Source of the DNA: Pseudomonadota bacterium
GTDB taxonomy: Bacteria; Pseudomonadota; Gammaproteobacteria; Steroidobacterales; JBCBZW01
Direction of reading: 5' to 3'
Length of the DNA stretch: 64,000 bases
NCBI GenBank assembly: GCA_039193195.1
Contig: JBCCWS010000001.1
Coordinates: 443,338-507,337 of the forward strand
Shown here: positions 57,040 through 64,000 of the stretch, piece by piece
Position numbering within the stretch: position 1 is the stretch's first letter
Layout of the letters: each line of letters starts with the position of its first letter
Position numbers and translations under genes: made by a program
Notes under the pieces: generated by a model
What the model was told of the DNA's origin: nothing
Database searches by the model: none
The model's input: the letters and a program-made list of their open reading frames with translations, nothing else

Positions 57040-58665
57040 ATGCCTGTGACCTCGCCCACGCCCACAGCTCAACGACCCTCGTCCTCCCCCTCTGCCGACG
57101 CCCAGGGCGTTCCCCCGCAGGCCCTCCACCTGTGGGAGCTAGTCTCTACGGCGAGCACACCCCTAGGGGTGGTGGATGAGGCCGGTGCGGTGGTTCACAG
57201 CAACGCGGCCTTGGACGACCTTCTCGCGCAAGCGACCTTCCTCGCCGAGTGGCTGCGCGACGTCGAGGCGACGCAAGCTAAGCGCACTTCCGTCTCGGTG
57301 CCTGGCCAGTCGCCGGTGGAGCTCTACCTCGAAGCCCTGCGAGACGGTCATCGATTGCTCTTCGCTTGGCGCGAAGATGCGACCGAGCCGGGCGCCGATC
57401 GAGACCCCCTGACTGGGCTTGGCAGTCGTGCTCGCTTCGAACGTCTCTTGAAGAGCGAGCGCTACGACACGCTCCTGCTGCTAGATCTGGATCGTTTCAA
57501 GGCGATCAACGATACGCTTGGCCACGACGCCGGGGATCAGCTCCTCAAGCTCGCCGCCAAGCGCCTCCTCAAGGCGATTCGCAACGATGACCCAATCGTG
57601 CGGCTAGGCGGTGATGAGTTCGCGATCTTCCACTGCGTAGGCGAGGGCGGCGTCGCGACGGCGGTCAGGATTGCCGAGCGGATCATCAAGCTCCTCGGCG
57701 GGCCGTTTCTGGTTGATTCGCAGACCGTACACGTAGGCGCAAGCGTCGGCGTTGCGTCCCTGCGCGCAGGGGACACCTCCCGGGAAGAGCTGTACCGCCA
57801 CGCAGACCTTGCCCTCTACGCAGCCAAAGCGAACGGTCGAAACAGGTACTGGTGTTTCGAGGAGGCGCTCGAGGCGCAGGCCAATGACCGGCGCGAGATG
57901 GAGGCGCAGCTGCGCCAGGCCTTGATGTTGGGGCAACTCCGACTCTACTACCAACCCCAGGTGGACACGACGGATCGACATGTATGCGGCGTCGAGGCCT
58001 TGCTGCGTTGGGATCACCCCCATCGCGGTGAGTTGACTCCGGAACACTTCGTGCCGATGGCGGAGGAAATCGGCGAGATTCGTCCTATCGGTGAGTGGGT
58101 GTTGCGCCATGCCTGTGCCCACGCAAGCGAGTGGCCGAACGAGCTGTCGGTGGCGGTCAATGTTTCCGCCGGGCAGATCATAGACCCGCGCTTCATCGAC
58201 ACGGTCCGAGCGGCCCTGGACGCTGCCAAGCTCGCGCCCGCGCGCCTGGAGTTGGAGGTCACCGAGGGGGTGTTGATGTCCAACTTCCCCCTGATCCTCG
58301 AGCGCCTGAGTGCGGCCAAGGCGCTCGGAGTGTCCGTGACCTTGGATGAGTTCGGTACGGGTTACTCCTCCCTGAACTACCTCAACCGCTTTCCCTTCAG
58401 TCGGATCAAGATCGCGCGTTCCTTCGTGCGCGGCCAGCAGGATGATCCACGCGCGCGAAACCTCGTGAAGTGCGTGCTGGCATTGGGCGATAGCTTGGGG
58501 ATCAGCACCTTGGCATCGGGCATTGAGACGCAAGCGCAGTGCGACGCCCTCATCGCCATTGGCTGTCGTGAAGGGCAGGGGTGGCTATTCGGCGCGCCAC
58601 TGAATCACGAGGACTTGGGCGCCTACTTGCGCGAACACGAATTGTCCCCACTCGATACACCATAG
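57040..58665 (+). CDS. PAS-like/GGDEF/EAL protein with degenerate EAL
   Basis: A 541-residue soluble signalling protein. After a Pro/Ser-rich lead, a PAS-like fold covers about residues 30-115. The GGDEF domain (about 122-275) is intact: GGDEF at 190-194, RLGG-type active loop, and an inhibitory-site RxxD (Arg181, Asp184). The EAL domain (about 285-530) keeps Glu319, Asn374, Glu406, Asp436, Lys457 and Gln513, but the second Asp of DDFGTG is Glu437, the KID Asp is Ala459 and the AEGVE glutamate is Ser493. Likely a diguanylate cyclase with a non-hydrolytic EAL. The start is the ATG at 57040; an open frame to 56980 needs a TTG. BLUF gene follows after 8 nt. Confidence 0.9.
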   Translation: MPVTSPTPTAQRPSSSPSADAQGVPPQALHLWELVSTASTPLGVVDEAGAVVHSNAALDDLLAQATFLAEWLRDVEATQAKRTSVSVPGQSPVELYLEALRDGHRLLFAWREDATEPGADRDPLTGLGSRARFERLLKSERYDTLLLLDLDRFKAINDTLGHDAGDQLLKLAAKRLLKAIRNDDPIVRLGGDEFAIFHCVGEGGVATAVRIAERIIKLLGGPFLVDSQTVHVGASVGVASLRAGDTSREELYRHADLALYAAKANGRNRYWCFEEALEAQANDRREMEAQLRQALMLGQLRLYYQPQVDTTDRHVCGVEALLRWDHPHRGELTPEHFVPMAEEIGEIRPIGEWVLRHACAHASEWPNELSVAVNVSAGQIIDPRFIDTVRAALDAAKLAPARLELEVTEGVLMSNFPLILERLSAAKALGVSVTLDEFGTGYSSLNYLNRFPFSRIKIARSFVRGQQDDPRARNLVKCVLALGDSLGISTLASGIETQAQCDALIAIGCREGQGWLFGAPLNHEDLGAYLREHELSPLDTP

Positions 58666-58673
58666 GAGTCCCC

Positions 58674-59102
58674 ATGGCGACAGACATCTATCAGCTCGTG
58701 TACGTGAGTCGCTGCGTCATCGAAGGCGATGAGAAGGAGTACCGCGCGCAGATCGACGCGATCCTCAAGGCCTCACGCGAGAACAACCAACGCGACGAGA
58801 TCACTGGCGCACTCCTTTGCAACCGGCGCTACTTCGCCCAGGTGCTCGAGGGCGGGCAGGACGTGGTGCAAGACGCCTACGAGCGGATCCAATGCGATGA
58901 GCGCCACGAGCAGACCACGGTGCTACGCTTTCGGTCGGTACCGCGCCGTGACTTTGGCGAGTGGACCATGGCGTACGAAGGACACGACAGCGAGGCGCTG
59001 GAGTCCTTCGATCGTTTGACGCAGGAATCGCGCCTGAAGCTCGAAGAGCTGGACGGCCTCGATCTAGTTTCGTTGCTGCAAGCGCATCTGCAGGTTGCCT
59101 AG
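58674..59102 (+). CDS. Stand-alone BLUF-domain blue-light sensor
   Basis: A 142-residue protein that is essentially one BLUF domain binding FAD. Key residues line up with AppA: Tyr10 (LVYVS), Asn38 and ITGALL, Gln56 in YFAQVLEG, Trp97 and Met99 in EWTMAYEG, with the AppA spacing Asn-18-Gln and Gln-41-Trp. A C-terminal helix of about 35 residues may bind a partner. TAGGAG precedes the ATG at 58674, just 8 nt after the GGDEF-EAL stop, so both are probably one transcript and light may control c-di-GMP output; that link is inference. Confidence 0.93.
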   Translation: MATDIYQLVYVSRCVIEGDEKEYRAQIDAILKASRENNQRDEITGALLCNRRYFAQVLEGGQDVVQDAYERIQCDERHEQTTVLRFRSVPRRDFGEWTMAYEGHDSEALESFDRLTQESRLKLEELDGLDLVSLLQAHLQVA

Positions 59103-59111
59103 GCTACTCAT

Positions 59112-61367
59112 TCATTTCGGGGCGGGCGAACCAAGGCCCACGACGCCGATCAGAAACGCGTACTCGAGGGCGTAGTCGCGTAGGCGCTGATAGCGCGCCG
59201 CAGACCCTCGGTGACCGGCCTCCATGTCCGTGTACAGCAGCAGTGGATGCGTGTCCGTCTTCGTCGTCCGTAGGCGGGCCACCCATTTGGCCGGCTCCCA
59301 GTACTGCACCGCCGGATCCTGCAGGCCGGAGGTCACCAGCATCGCGGGGTACGCCTGATCGCTCACGCGATCGTAGGGCGAGTACTGGCGCATGTACGCG
59401 TAATCCCCCGGTTCGTTCGGGTTCCCCCACTCGTCGTACTCGAAGGTGGTGAGCGGGATCGACTCATCCAACATGGTCGTGAGTACATCAACGAACGGCA
59501 CGCCGGCGATAAGCGCGCGAAAGCGCTTGGGCGCCATGTTGGCCACCGCCCCTATCAGCAACCCGCCGGCGCTTCGCCCGCTGCCGACGAGCCCGTCTGG
59601 CGCCGACCAGCCCTGCTCGACCAGCGCCTGCGCGACGTCGATAAAGTCGGTGAAGGTGTTCAGTTTGTGCTGCATTCGGCCATGTTCGTACCACGCGCGC
59701 CCCAGCTCCTGACCGCCGCGGATGTGGGCGATGGCAAAGACGAAGCCACGGTCGACCAAAGGCAGCATGCGCAGGGCGAAGTCAGGCTCCGAATCGATGC
59801 CGTAGGCGCCGTAACCGGTGAGGTACAGGGGCTGGCTGCCGTCGGGCTCCATGTCGCGACGGCGTAGGAGCGTGACCGGTACCTGAGCGTCGTCGCGTGC
59901 GGTGACCGTGAAGCGCTCCACCGCGTAGCGCTCGCGATCGAAGGTGGGGCCCGCGTAGTCTTGCTTGAGCACGCGCCTCTCGCCGCTCAGTAAATCGAGT
60001 TCGAAGATCGTCTCAGGTGTTGCGAGGGAGGAGTAGCTGTAGCGCAAGGAGGAGCTCGATGGATCTGGGTTGTCGTCGATGCTCGCCACGTAGGCGGGTT
60101 CGCTAGCGGCGATGAGGTATCCGGTGTCGAGGCGAGGTACATCGTCCTCGCCGCGTGGCAGTACCCGCAGGCGACCGATACCGGACTCGGTCTCCCCTAG
60201 CACGACGGCGTGGTCGAATACGGCGAAGTCGGTCAGCAAGACCTCCTCGCGCTCTGGGACCAGCAGCTCCCAGTTCTGGCGCTTATCGGCGTTCACTACG
60301 TCCGTGCGATACAAGCGGAAGTTGGGGGCGTCCCCGTTGGAGAGCAGGTACACGGCATCGCCCGCGGTCTCCACGACGTATTCATGGCCGGCTTGGCGCG
60401 GCAACAAGGGAACGGGCGTGCCGTCGGGGGTATGGGCGTCGAGCAGACGTACCTCGGTGGTCAGGGTGCTCGTGAGGTCAATCTGCAGGTAGCGCTCGTC
60501 GCGCGTGCGCCCGATCGTGAGATAAAAGGTGCTATCGGGCTCCTCGTACACCAGAGCGGGTGGTGTAACAGGCTGGTCTAGGCGAATCCTGAAAACCCGA
60601 TGGGGGCGTAGGGTCTCCTCCTCTCGGCGCACGAAGAACAGGGTTTGGTTGTCCGCCGCCCACGCCAGGTCCGCTTCTAGTTGCTCAATGCGCGGCACGA
60701 GCACCGATTTTCCGGTGGCGATCTCGCGCACGTGCAGGTCGTACTCGCCGCGGGCGCGCGTGTCCTGGGTGTACGCTAGGAGGCGGCCATTATCGCTGAC
60801 GGCAATGGCGCCTACCTCATAGAATTCATGGCTGGCCGCTTCCACGTTTTCATCGAGCAGGATCTCCTCTCGCGCCTCCAGGGTCCCCTTGCGGCGCGCG
60901 TGGACGGCGTACTCCCTGCCCGCTTCGTAGCGAGCGTAGTACCAGTAGCCTGAGTCGAAAACGGGGACGGTGGCATCATCGGGCTTCAAGCGGGAGAACA
61001 GATCCTGGTAGAGCGCCTCGCGCAGGGCCGCGTGGGGTGCCAGGCTAGCCTCGGTGTAGGCGTTTTCAGCACGCAGGTAGTCGAGCACTTGAGGGTTGGA
61101 CCGCGCGTCGTCGCGCAGCCAGTAGTAGGGATCGACGCGCGTCTCCCCGTGAGCAAACAGCTCGTAGGGCTGTGCAGGCGCGATCGGTGGCTTGGGCGTC
61201 GGCTTCGCGTCATGGGACATCGGGGCGGTGGTCTCCTGGAGCGTTGGCGCGGATTCGGTTATGGCGGCGTCGTGGACGGTGGCGCCGAGCACTAGCCACC
61301 AAAGGGCGGCTCGTGCGGCGCCTGTCATCGCTCGCGCGCGAGAAGTGAACGGGTGCGGTTGTTCCAA
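59112..61367 (-). CDS. ptrB: Exported oligopeptidase B-like prolyl oligopeptidase
   Basis: A 751-residue S9A serine peptidase: seven-bladed propeller followed by alpha/beta hydrolase. The catalytic Ser is in GSGRSAGGLLIGA (usual GGSAGG-type), Asp in SGLQDPAVQYWEPAKW and His in EAGHRGSAARY. Oligopeptidase B hydrolyses short peptides after Arg or Lys. An extra N-terminal segment with a hydrophobic stretch (ARAALWWLVLGATVHDAA) suggests export; ATG at 61328 is a plausible alternative start at the beginning of that segment. Convergent with the BLUF gene. Confidence 0.93.
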   Translation of the reverse strand: MEQPHPFTSRARAMTGAARAALWWLVLGATVHDAAITESAPTLQETTAPMSHDAKPTPKPPIAPAQPYELFAHGETRVDPYYWLRDDARSNPQVLDYLRAENAYTEASLAPHAALREALYQDLFSRLKPDDATVPVFDSGYWYYARYEAGREYAVHARRKGTLEAREEILLDENVEAASHEFYEVGAIAVSDNGRLLAYTQDTRARGEYDLHVREIATGKSVLVPRIEQLEADLAWAADNQTLFFVRREEETLRPHRVFRIRLDQPVTPPALVYEEPDSTFYLTIGRTRDERYLQIDLTSTLTTEVRLLDAHTPDGTPVPLLPRQAGHEYVVETAGDAVYLLSNGDAPNFRLYRTDVVNADKRQNWELLVPEREEVLLTDFAVFDHAVVLGETESGIGRLRVLPRGEDDVPRLDTGYLIAASEPAYVASIDDNPDPSSSSLRYSYSSLATPETIFELDLLSGERRVLKQDYAGPTFDRERYAVERFTVTARDDAQVPVTLLRRRDMEPDGSQPLYLTGYGAYGIDSEPDFALRMLPLVDRGFVFAIAHIRGGQELGRAWYEHGRMQHKLNTFTDFIDVAQALVEQGWSAPDGLVGSGRSAGGLLIGAVANMAPKRFRALIAGVPFVDVLTTMLDESIPLTTFEYDEWGNPNEPGDYAYMRQYSPYDRVSDQAYPAMLVTSGLQDPAVQYWEPAKWVARLRTTKTDTHPLLLYTDMEAGHRGSAARYQRLRDYALEYAFLIGVVGLGSPAPK

Positions 61368-61687
61368 CGCAACCCGCTCGTACGGCTCGGTGCGGGCGCG
61401 TGAACCGTGAGACTGAGCAGCGCGGCGGAGCGCACGCCGTGGTAGTTCTCGGCGGGAGCGAGGCCGCGGTGGGTCATTCTCGCGCCGTCGATGATGAGGG
61501 TGCTCATGTCGCTGCGCACGAGCAGCACGTCGGCACCAGCCCCTGAGCGCAGCGGCTGTGATCCTTGGGTTGTCTCACCTGTCAGACGCCCGAACATGGC
61601 CACGGCGCTGAGCAGTAGGCTTAGGGAATCGATGGCGAACAGGCGTGATGCCAACGTGGCCTCAGGGGCGGTGGTAAGGCGCGGCAT
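61325..61687 (-). CDS. Hypothetical protein (low confidence)
   Basis: A 120-residue open frame filling the otherwise empty 358 bp between the oligopeptidase and cysteine synthase genes. Third codon positions are mostly G or C, as in real genes here. It has one short hydrophobic stretch (LFAIDSLSLLLSAVAMF) and a basic C terminus, and no domain I recognise. It overlaps the oligopeptidase start by up to 43 nt and lacks a clear ribosome site. The frame remains open upstream into the cysteine synthase gene. It may be spurious. Confidence 0.4.
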   Translation of the reverse strand: MPRLTTAPEATLASRLFAIDSLSLLLSAVAMFGRLTGETTQGSQPLRSGAGADVLLVRSDMSTLIIDGARMTHRGLAPAENYHGVRSAALLSLTVHAPAPSRTSGLRWNNRTRSLLARER

Positions 61688-61725
61688 GGGGGCATTCTCG
61701 GCGGTGAGTGATTCGAGGTCTTGGC

Positions 61726-62763
61726 TTACGCGGAGGGCGTGATGGTCTCGGCCTGTCGCAAGAGCCAGTCGGGCACGGCAAAGCCGCGGTCCCGTAGCCA
61801 GTCGGGATTGTACAAACGCTTCATGTAGCGCAGCCCCGTATCGCACAGAATGGTCACGATCGTCTTGCCAGGTCCCAAGGCCTGGCCGAGGCGAATGGCG
61901 CCGGCCACGTTCACGCCGCTGGACGAGCCGAGCAGCAACCCCTCCTCGCGCATCAGGTCGAACACCAGAGGAACGGACTCCTCATCCCCGATGCGGTAGG
62001 CCACGTCCACCCTCACGTCCTCGAGGTTGGCGGTGATGCGGCTGTTTCCGATGCCCTCGCTAATGGAGCTACCCTCCACCTTCAGTTCGCCATGGCGGTA
62101 GTGGTTGAACAGCGCGGAGCCGGTCGGGTCGGCGAGGCCGATCTTCACCTTCGGGTTGCGAGCACGCAGGGCCATGGCCACGCCGCCGAGGGTGCCGCCG
62201 GTGCCTGCGGCGCATATGAATCCGTCCACAGTGCCGGCGGTCTGATCGAAGATCTCGGGGCCTGTAGTCGCGGCGTGCATCTCGCGGTTCGCCGTGTTGT
62301 CGAACTGGTTTGCCCAGAAGGCGCCGCGCGGGTCGCTCTGCGCCAGCGTCTCGGCTTCTCGCTTGGACACGTGCACGAAGTGGTTCGGGTCTTTGAATGG
62401 GACAGCGGGGATTAACTTCACTTCCGCTCCGTAGGCTTGAAGGGTCTGCACCTTCTCCACGCTCTGCGTGTTTGGCATGACTATGCGAACCCGATAGCCG
62501 AGGGCGTTGGCCACCACCGCGAGGCCGATGCCCGTGTTGCCTGCTGTGCCCTCGACGATGGTGCCGCCCGCCTCGAGCATGCCGCGCGCTTCGGCGTCGC
62601 GCACGATGCCCAGTGCGGCGCGATCCTTCACTGAAGCGCCGGGGTTCATCCACTCGGCCTTGCCGTAGATCTGGCAGCCGGTGAGCTCGCTAGCGCGCTG
62701 CAGGCGGATCAGCGGAGTGTTGCCGATCGCCTCGCAGACGTCGCGATAGGGTGCGCGTGCCAT
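61726..62763 (-). CDS. Cysteine synthase (O-acetylserine sulfhydrylase)-type PLP enzyme
   Basis: A 345-residue fold-type II PLP enzyme. PLP lysine Lys46 (PGASVKDRAA), EGTAGNTGIGLAV, AAGTGGTLGG and SSSGVNVAGA are present. It is longer than E. coli CysK (323) and belongs to the extended bacterial cysteine synthase A group. The C-terminal regulatory CBS domains of the cbs gene at 51558 are missing. The start is 1 nt after the prfA stop, so the two are likely co-transcribed, an uncommon pairing. Confidence 0.9.
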   Translation of the reverse strand: MARAPYRDVCEAIGNTPLIRLQRASELTGCQIYGKAEWMNPGASVKDRAALGIVRDAEARGMLEAGGTIVEGTAGNTGIGLAVVANALGYRVRIVMPNTQSVEKVQTLQAYGAEVKLIPAVPFKDPNHFVHVSKREAETLAQSDPRGAFWANQFDNTANREMHAATTGPEIFDQTAGTVDGFICAAGTGGTLGGVAMALRARNPKVKIGLADPTGSALFNHYRHGELKVEGSSISEGIGNSRITANLEDVRVDVAYRIGDEESVPLVFDLMREEGLLLGSSSGVNVAGAIRLGQALGPGKTIVTILCDTGLRYMKRLYNPDWLRDRGFAVPDWLLRQAETITPSA

Positions 62764-62764
62764 G

Positions 62765-63856
62765 TTAGTTAGATTCCTTGGCTAACCTTGCCATGAGGTC
62801 TGCCTGATGTTGACTGACGAGGGGCTCCACCACGAGATCGAGCGCACCGCCGACGACTTCTTCTAAGCGGTAAAGGGTCAGGTTGATGCGATGGTCGGTG
62901 ACGCGGCCCTGGGGGTAGTTGTACGTGCGGATTCGCTCGGAACGGTCGCCGGAGCCCACCTGTAGCCGCCGGTCTTGCGCTATAGCGCTGGTTCGCTTTT
63001 CCTGCTCCGCATCCTGCAGGCGAGCCTGTAGCAGGCTCATGGCCCGAGCCTTGTTCTTGTGTTGGGAACGTTCGTCCTGACACTCGACGACGGTACCCGT
63101 CGGCAGGTGGGTGATGCGCACGGCTGAGTCCGTCTTGTTGACGTGCTGGCCGCCGGCGCCTGAGGCGCGGTAGGTGTCAATGCGAAGCTCGTCCGAGCTG
63201 ATCGTGATCTCGCCGAGGTCGTCCGCCTCGGGTAGGATCGCTACGGTACAGGCAGAGGTGTGGATGCGCCCCTGCGTCTCCGTGGCAGGCACGCGCTGTA
63301 CGCGGTGGGTGCCGGATTCGAACTTCAGCTTCGAAAACGCACCCTGACCTTCCACGCGGGTAATGATCTCCCTGTAGCCGCCGTGCTCGCCCGGCGCCTC
63401 GCTGAGTATCTCCACACTGAAGCGGTGCTTTTCCGCGTAGCGCTGATACATGCGGAAGAGGTCGCCAGCGAAGATCGCGGCCTCATCGCCGCCAGTGCCC
63501 GCGCGGATTTCGAGGAAGATGTTCTTGTCATCGTTTGGGTCGCTCGGCAGCAGGTGCGTGCGCAGGGCGAGCTCGAGTCGCTCGATGTCGTCCTTCGCCT
63601 GGGCGATCTCCTCGTTGGCGAGCTCGCGCATCTCTGGGTCAGAGTCTTTGGCGAGCTCCTGTGCCGAGGTCATCGCATCCTGTGCCTCGCGCCAAGACGA
63701 GAAATCACGCGTCACCGGCTCCAGCTTGCCGTGTTCGCGCATGAGCTTTTGGAAGCGGGGTTGGTCGGCGATCACTTCCGCCTCGCCCAACAGGGCGCCC
63801 ACCTCTTCAAAGCGTTCACATAATGCTTCTAACTGATTGAGGATGCCCTGCTGCAT
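62765..63856 (-). CDS. prfA: Peptide chain release factor 1
   Basis: A 363-residue RF1 that reads UAA and UAG. The tripeptide codon reader PAT is in [12 protein letters not shown], and the catalytic GGQ is in [15 protein letters not shown]. Length is normal. It lies 51 bp downstream of hemA, as in many gammaproteobacteria, but prmC is not next to it. Confidence 0.98.
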   Translation of the reverse strand: MQQGILNQLEALCERFEEVGALLGEAEVIADQPRFQKLMREHGKLEPVTRDFSSWREAQDAMTSAQELAKDSDPEMRELANEEIAQAKDDIERLELALRTHLLPSDPNDDKNIFLEIRAGTGGDEAAIFAGDLFRMYQRYAEKHRFSVEILSEAPGEHGGYREIITRVEGQGAFSKLKFESGTHRVQRVPATETQGRIHTSACTVAILPEADDLGEITISSDELRIDTYRASGAGGQHVNKTDSAVRITHLPTGTVVECQDERSQHKNKARAMSLLQARLQDAEQEKRTSAIAQDRRLQVGSGDRSERIRTYNYPQGRVTDHRINLTLYRLEEVVGGALDLVVEPLVSQHQADLMARLAKESN

Positions 63857-63907
63857 AGGCCCTTGGTTTGAGTGAATAGATTGGGTAGCCGCCGGTAGGC
63901 GGCTGAG

Positions 63908-64000
63908 CTACTGCGGCTTGGTGACGCCGAACAGCTCACGCGAGGTGGCGAGGAGGGTCTCGTCACCGTCTTCGCCCGCCACGCGCATGCGGGTGGTCGG
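63908..64000 (-). CDS. hemA: Glutamyl-tRNA reductase, C-terminal end (rest outside window)
   Basis: The last 30 codons of a minus-strand gene that runs past the window end; stop TAG at 63908-63910. The peptide (PTTRMRVAGE near its start, then ETLLATSRELFG) fits the C-terminal dimerisation helices of HemA, which begins tetrapyrrole synthesis. hemA-prfA is a common gene order, which supports the call. Too short for certainty. Confidence 0.75.
   Translation of the reverse strand, partial: PTTRMRVAGEDGDETLLATSRELFGVTKPQ

Overview
The window is a 64-kb piece of chromosome from a high-GC, Gram-negative, motile, aerobic bacterium, most likely a free-living gammaproteobacterium. Three observations support this: the gammaproteobacterial order lptD-surA-pdxA-rsmA-apaG-apaH with divergent amgK-murU; the mreBCD-mrdA-rodA-mltB-rlpA-dacA-dat-ybeD-lipB-lipA superblock; and a PEP-CTERM protein with a sigma-54 promoter. 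Genus cannot be read from the sequence. I see no rRNA, tRNA, CRISPR array, insertion sequence, prophage or attachment site. The DNA is gene-dense core chromosome with many 1-8 nt start/stop overlaps (ATGA or GTGA).

Layout. 1-1119: end of a GGDEF/EAL protein. 1202-1486: RRM RNA-binding protein. 1487-2039: a long leader region with a near-perfect sigma-54 promoter, driving a PEP-CTERM protein gene that overlaps a Rieske oxygenase gene (2040-3811). 3971-13995, minus strand: lptD, surA, pdxA, rsmA, a universal stress protein, apaG, apaH, then three kynurenine-pathway genes (3-hydroxyanthranilate dioxygenase, formamidase-type cyclase, kynureninase). 13980-15778, plus strand: amgK-murU, muramic acid recycling. 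15802-23126, minus strand: a chemotaxis operon transcribed STAS-cheY-cheA-cheW-MCP-cheR-cheB, with a divergent soluble MCP-like coiled-coil protein at 23324-25261. 25368: DUF2490 protein. 26110-37963, minus strand: cell shape, peptidoglycan and lipoate block. 38079-43259, plus strand: gatCAB, hslO, a class IV aminotransferase. 43411-49197: a SahR-like regulator with metF and metH. 49306: a small protein behind a probable Fur box. 49786-51434: prmC-moeB. 51558-54201: reverse transsulfuration pair cbs-cgl. 54219-59102: quinone oxidoreductase, MATE exporter, then a GGDEF-EAL protein followed after 8 nt by a BLUF photosensor. 59112-64000, minus strand: oligopeptidase B, a small unknown, a cysteine synthase, prfA and the 3' end of hemA.

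How the parts work together. The methionine block (SahR, MetF, MetH) regenerates methionine from homocysteine, while Cbs and Cgl drain homocysteine to cysteine, so both exits of the SAM cycle lie within 11 kb. The Mre/Mrd/RodA/MltB/RlpA/DacA block builds and trims the wall, and AmgK/MurU recycle its muramic acid. The kynurenine genes lead toward quinolinate and NAD, but the first oxygenases are not in the window.

The most interesting places are: (1) the MCP-like protein 23324-25261, which carries a CheZ-like DxxxQ motif and a CheZ-like C-terminal tail in a che locus that has no recognisable cheZ; (2) the BLUF photosensor paired with a diguanylate cyclase whose EAL half has lost key catalytic residues; (3) the sigma-54-driven PEP-CTERM gene translationally overlapping a Rieske oxygenase gene; (4) the palindrome-overlapped, possibly leaderless start of the SahR-like regulator.
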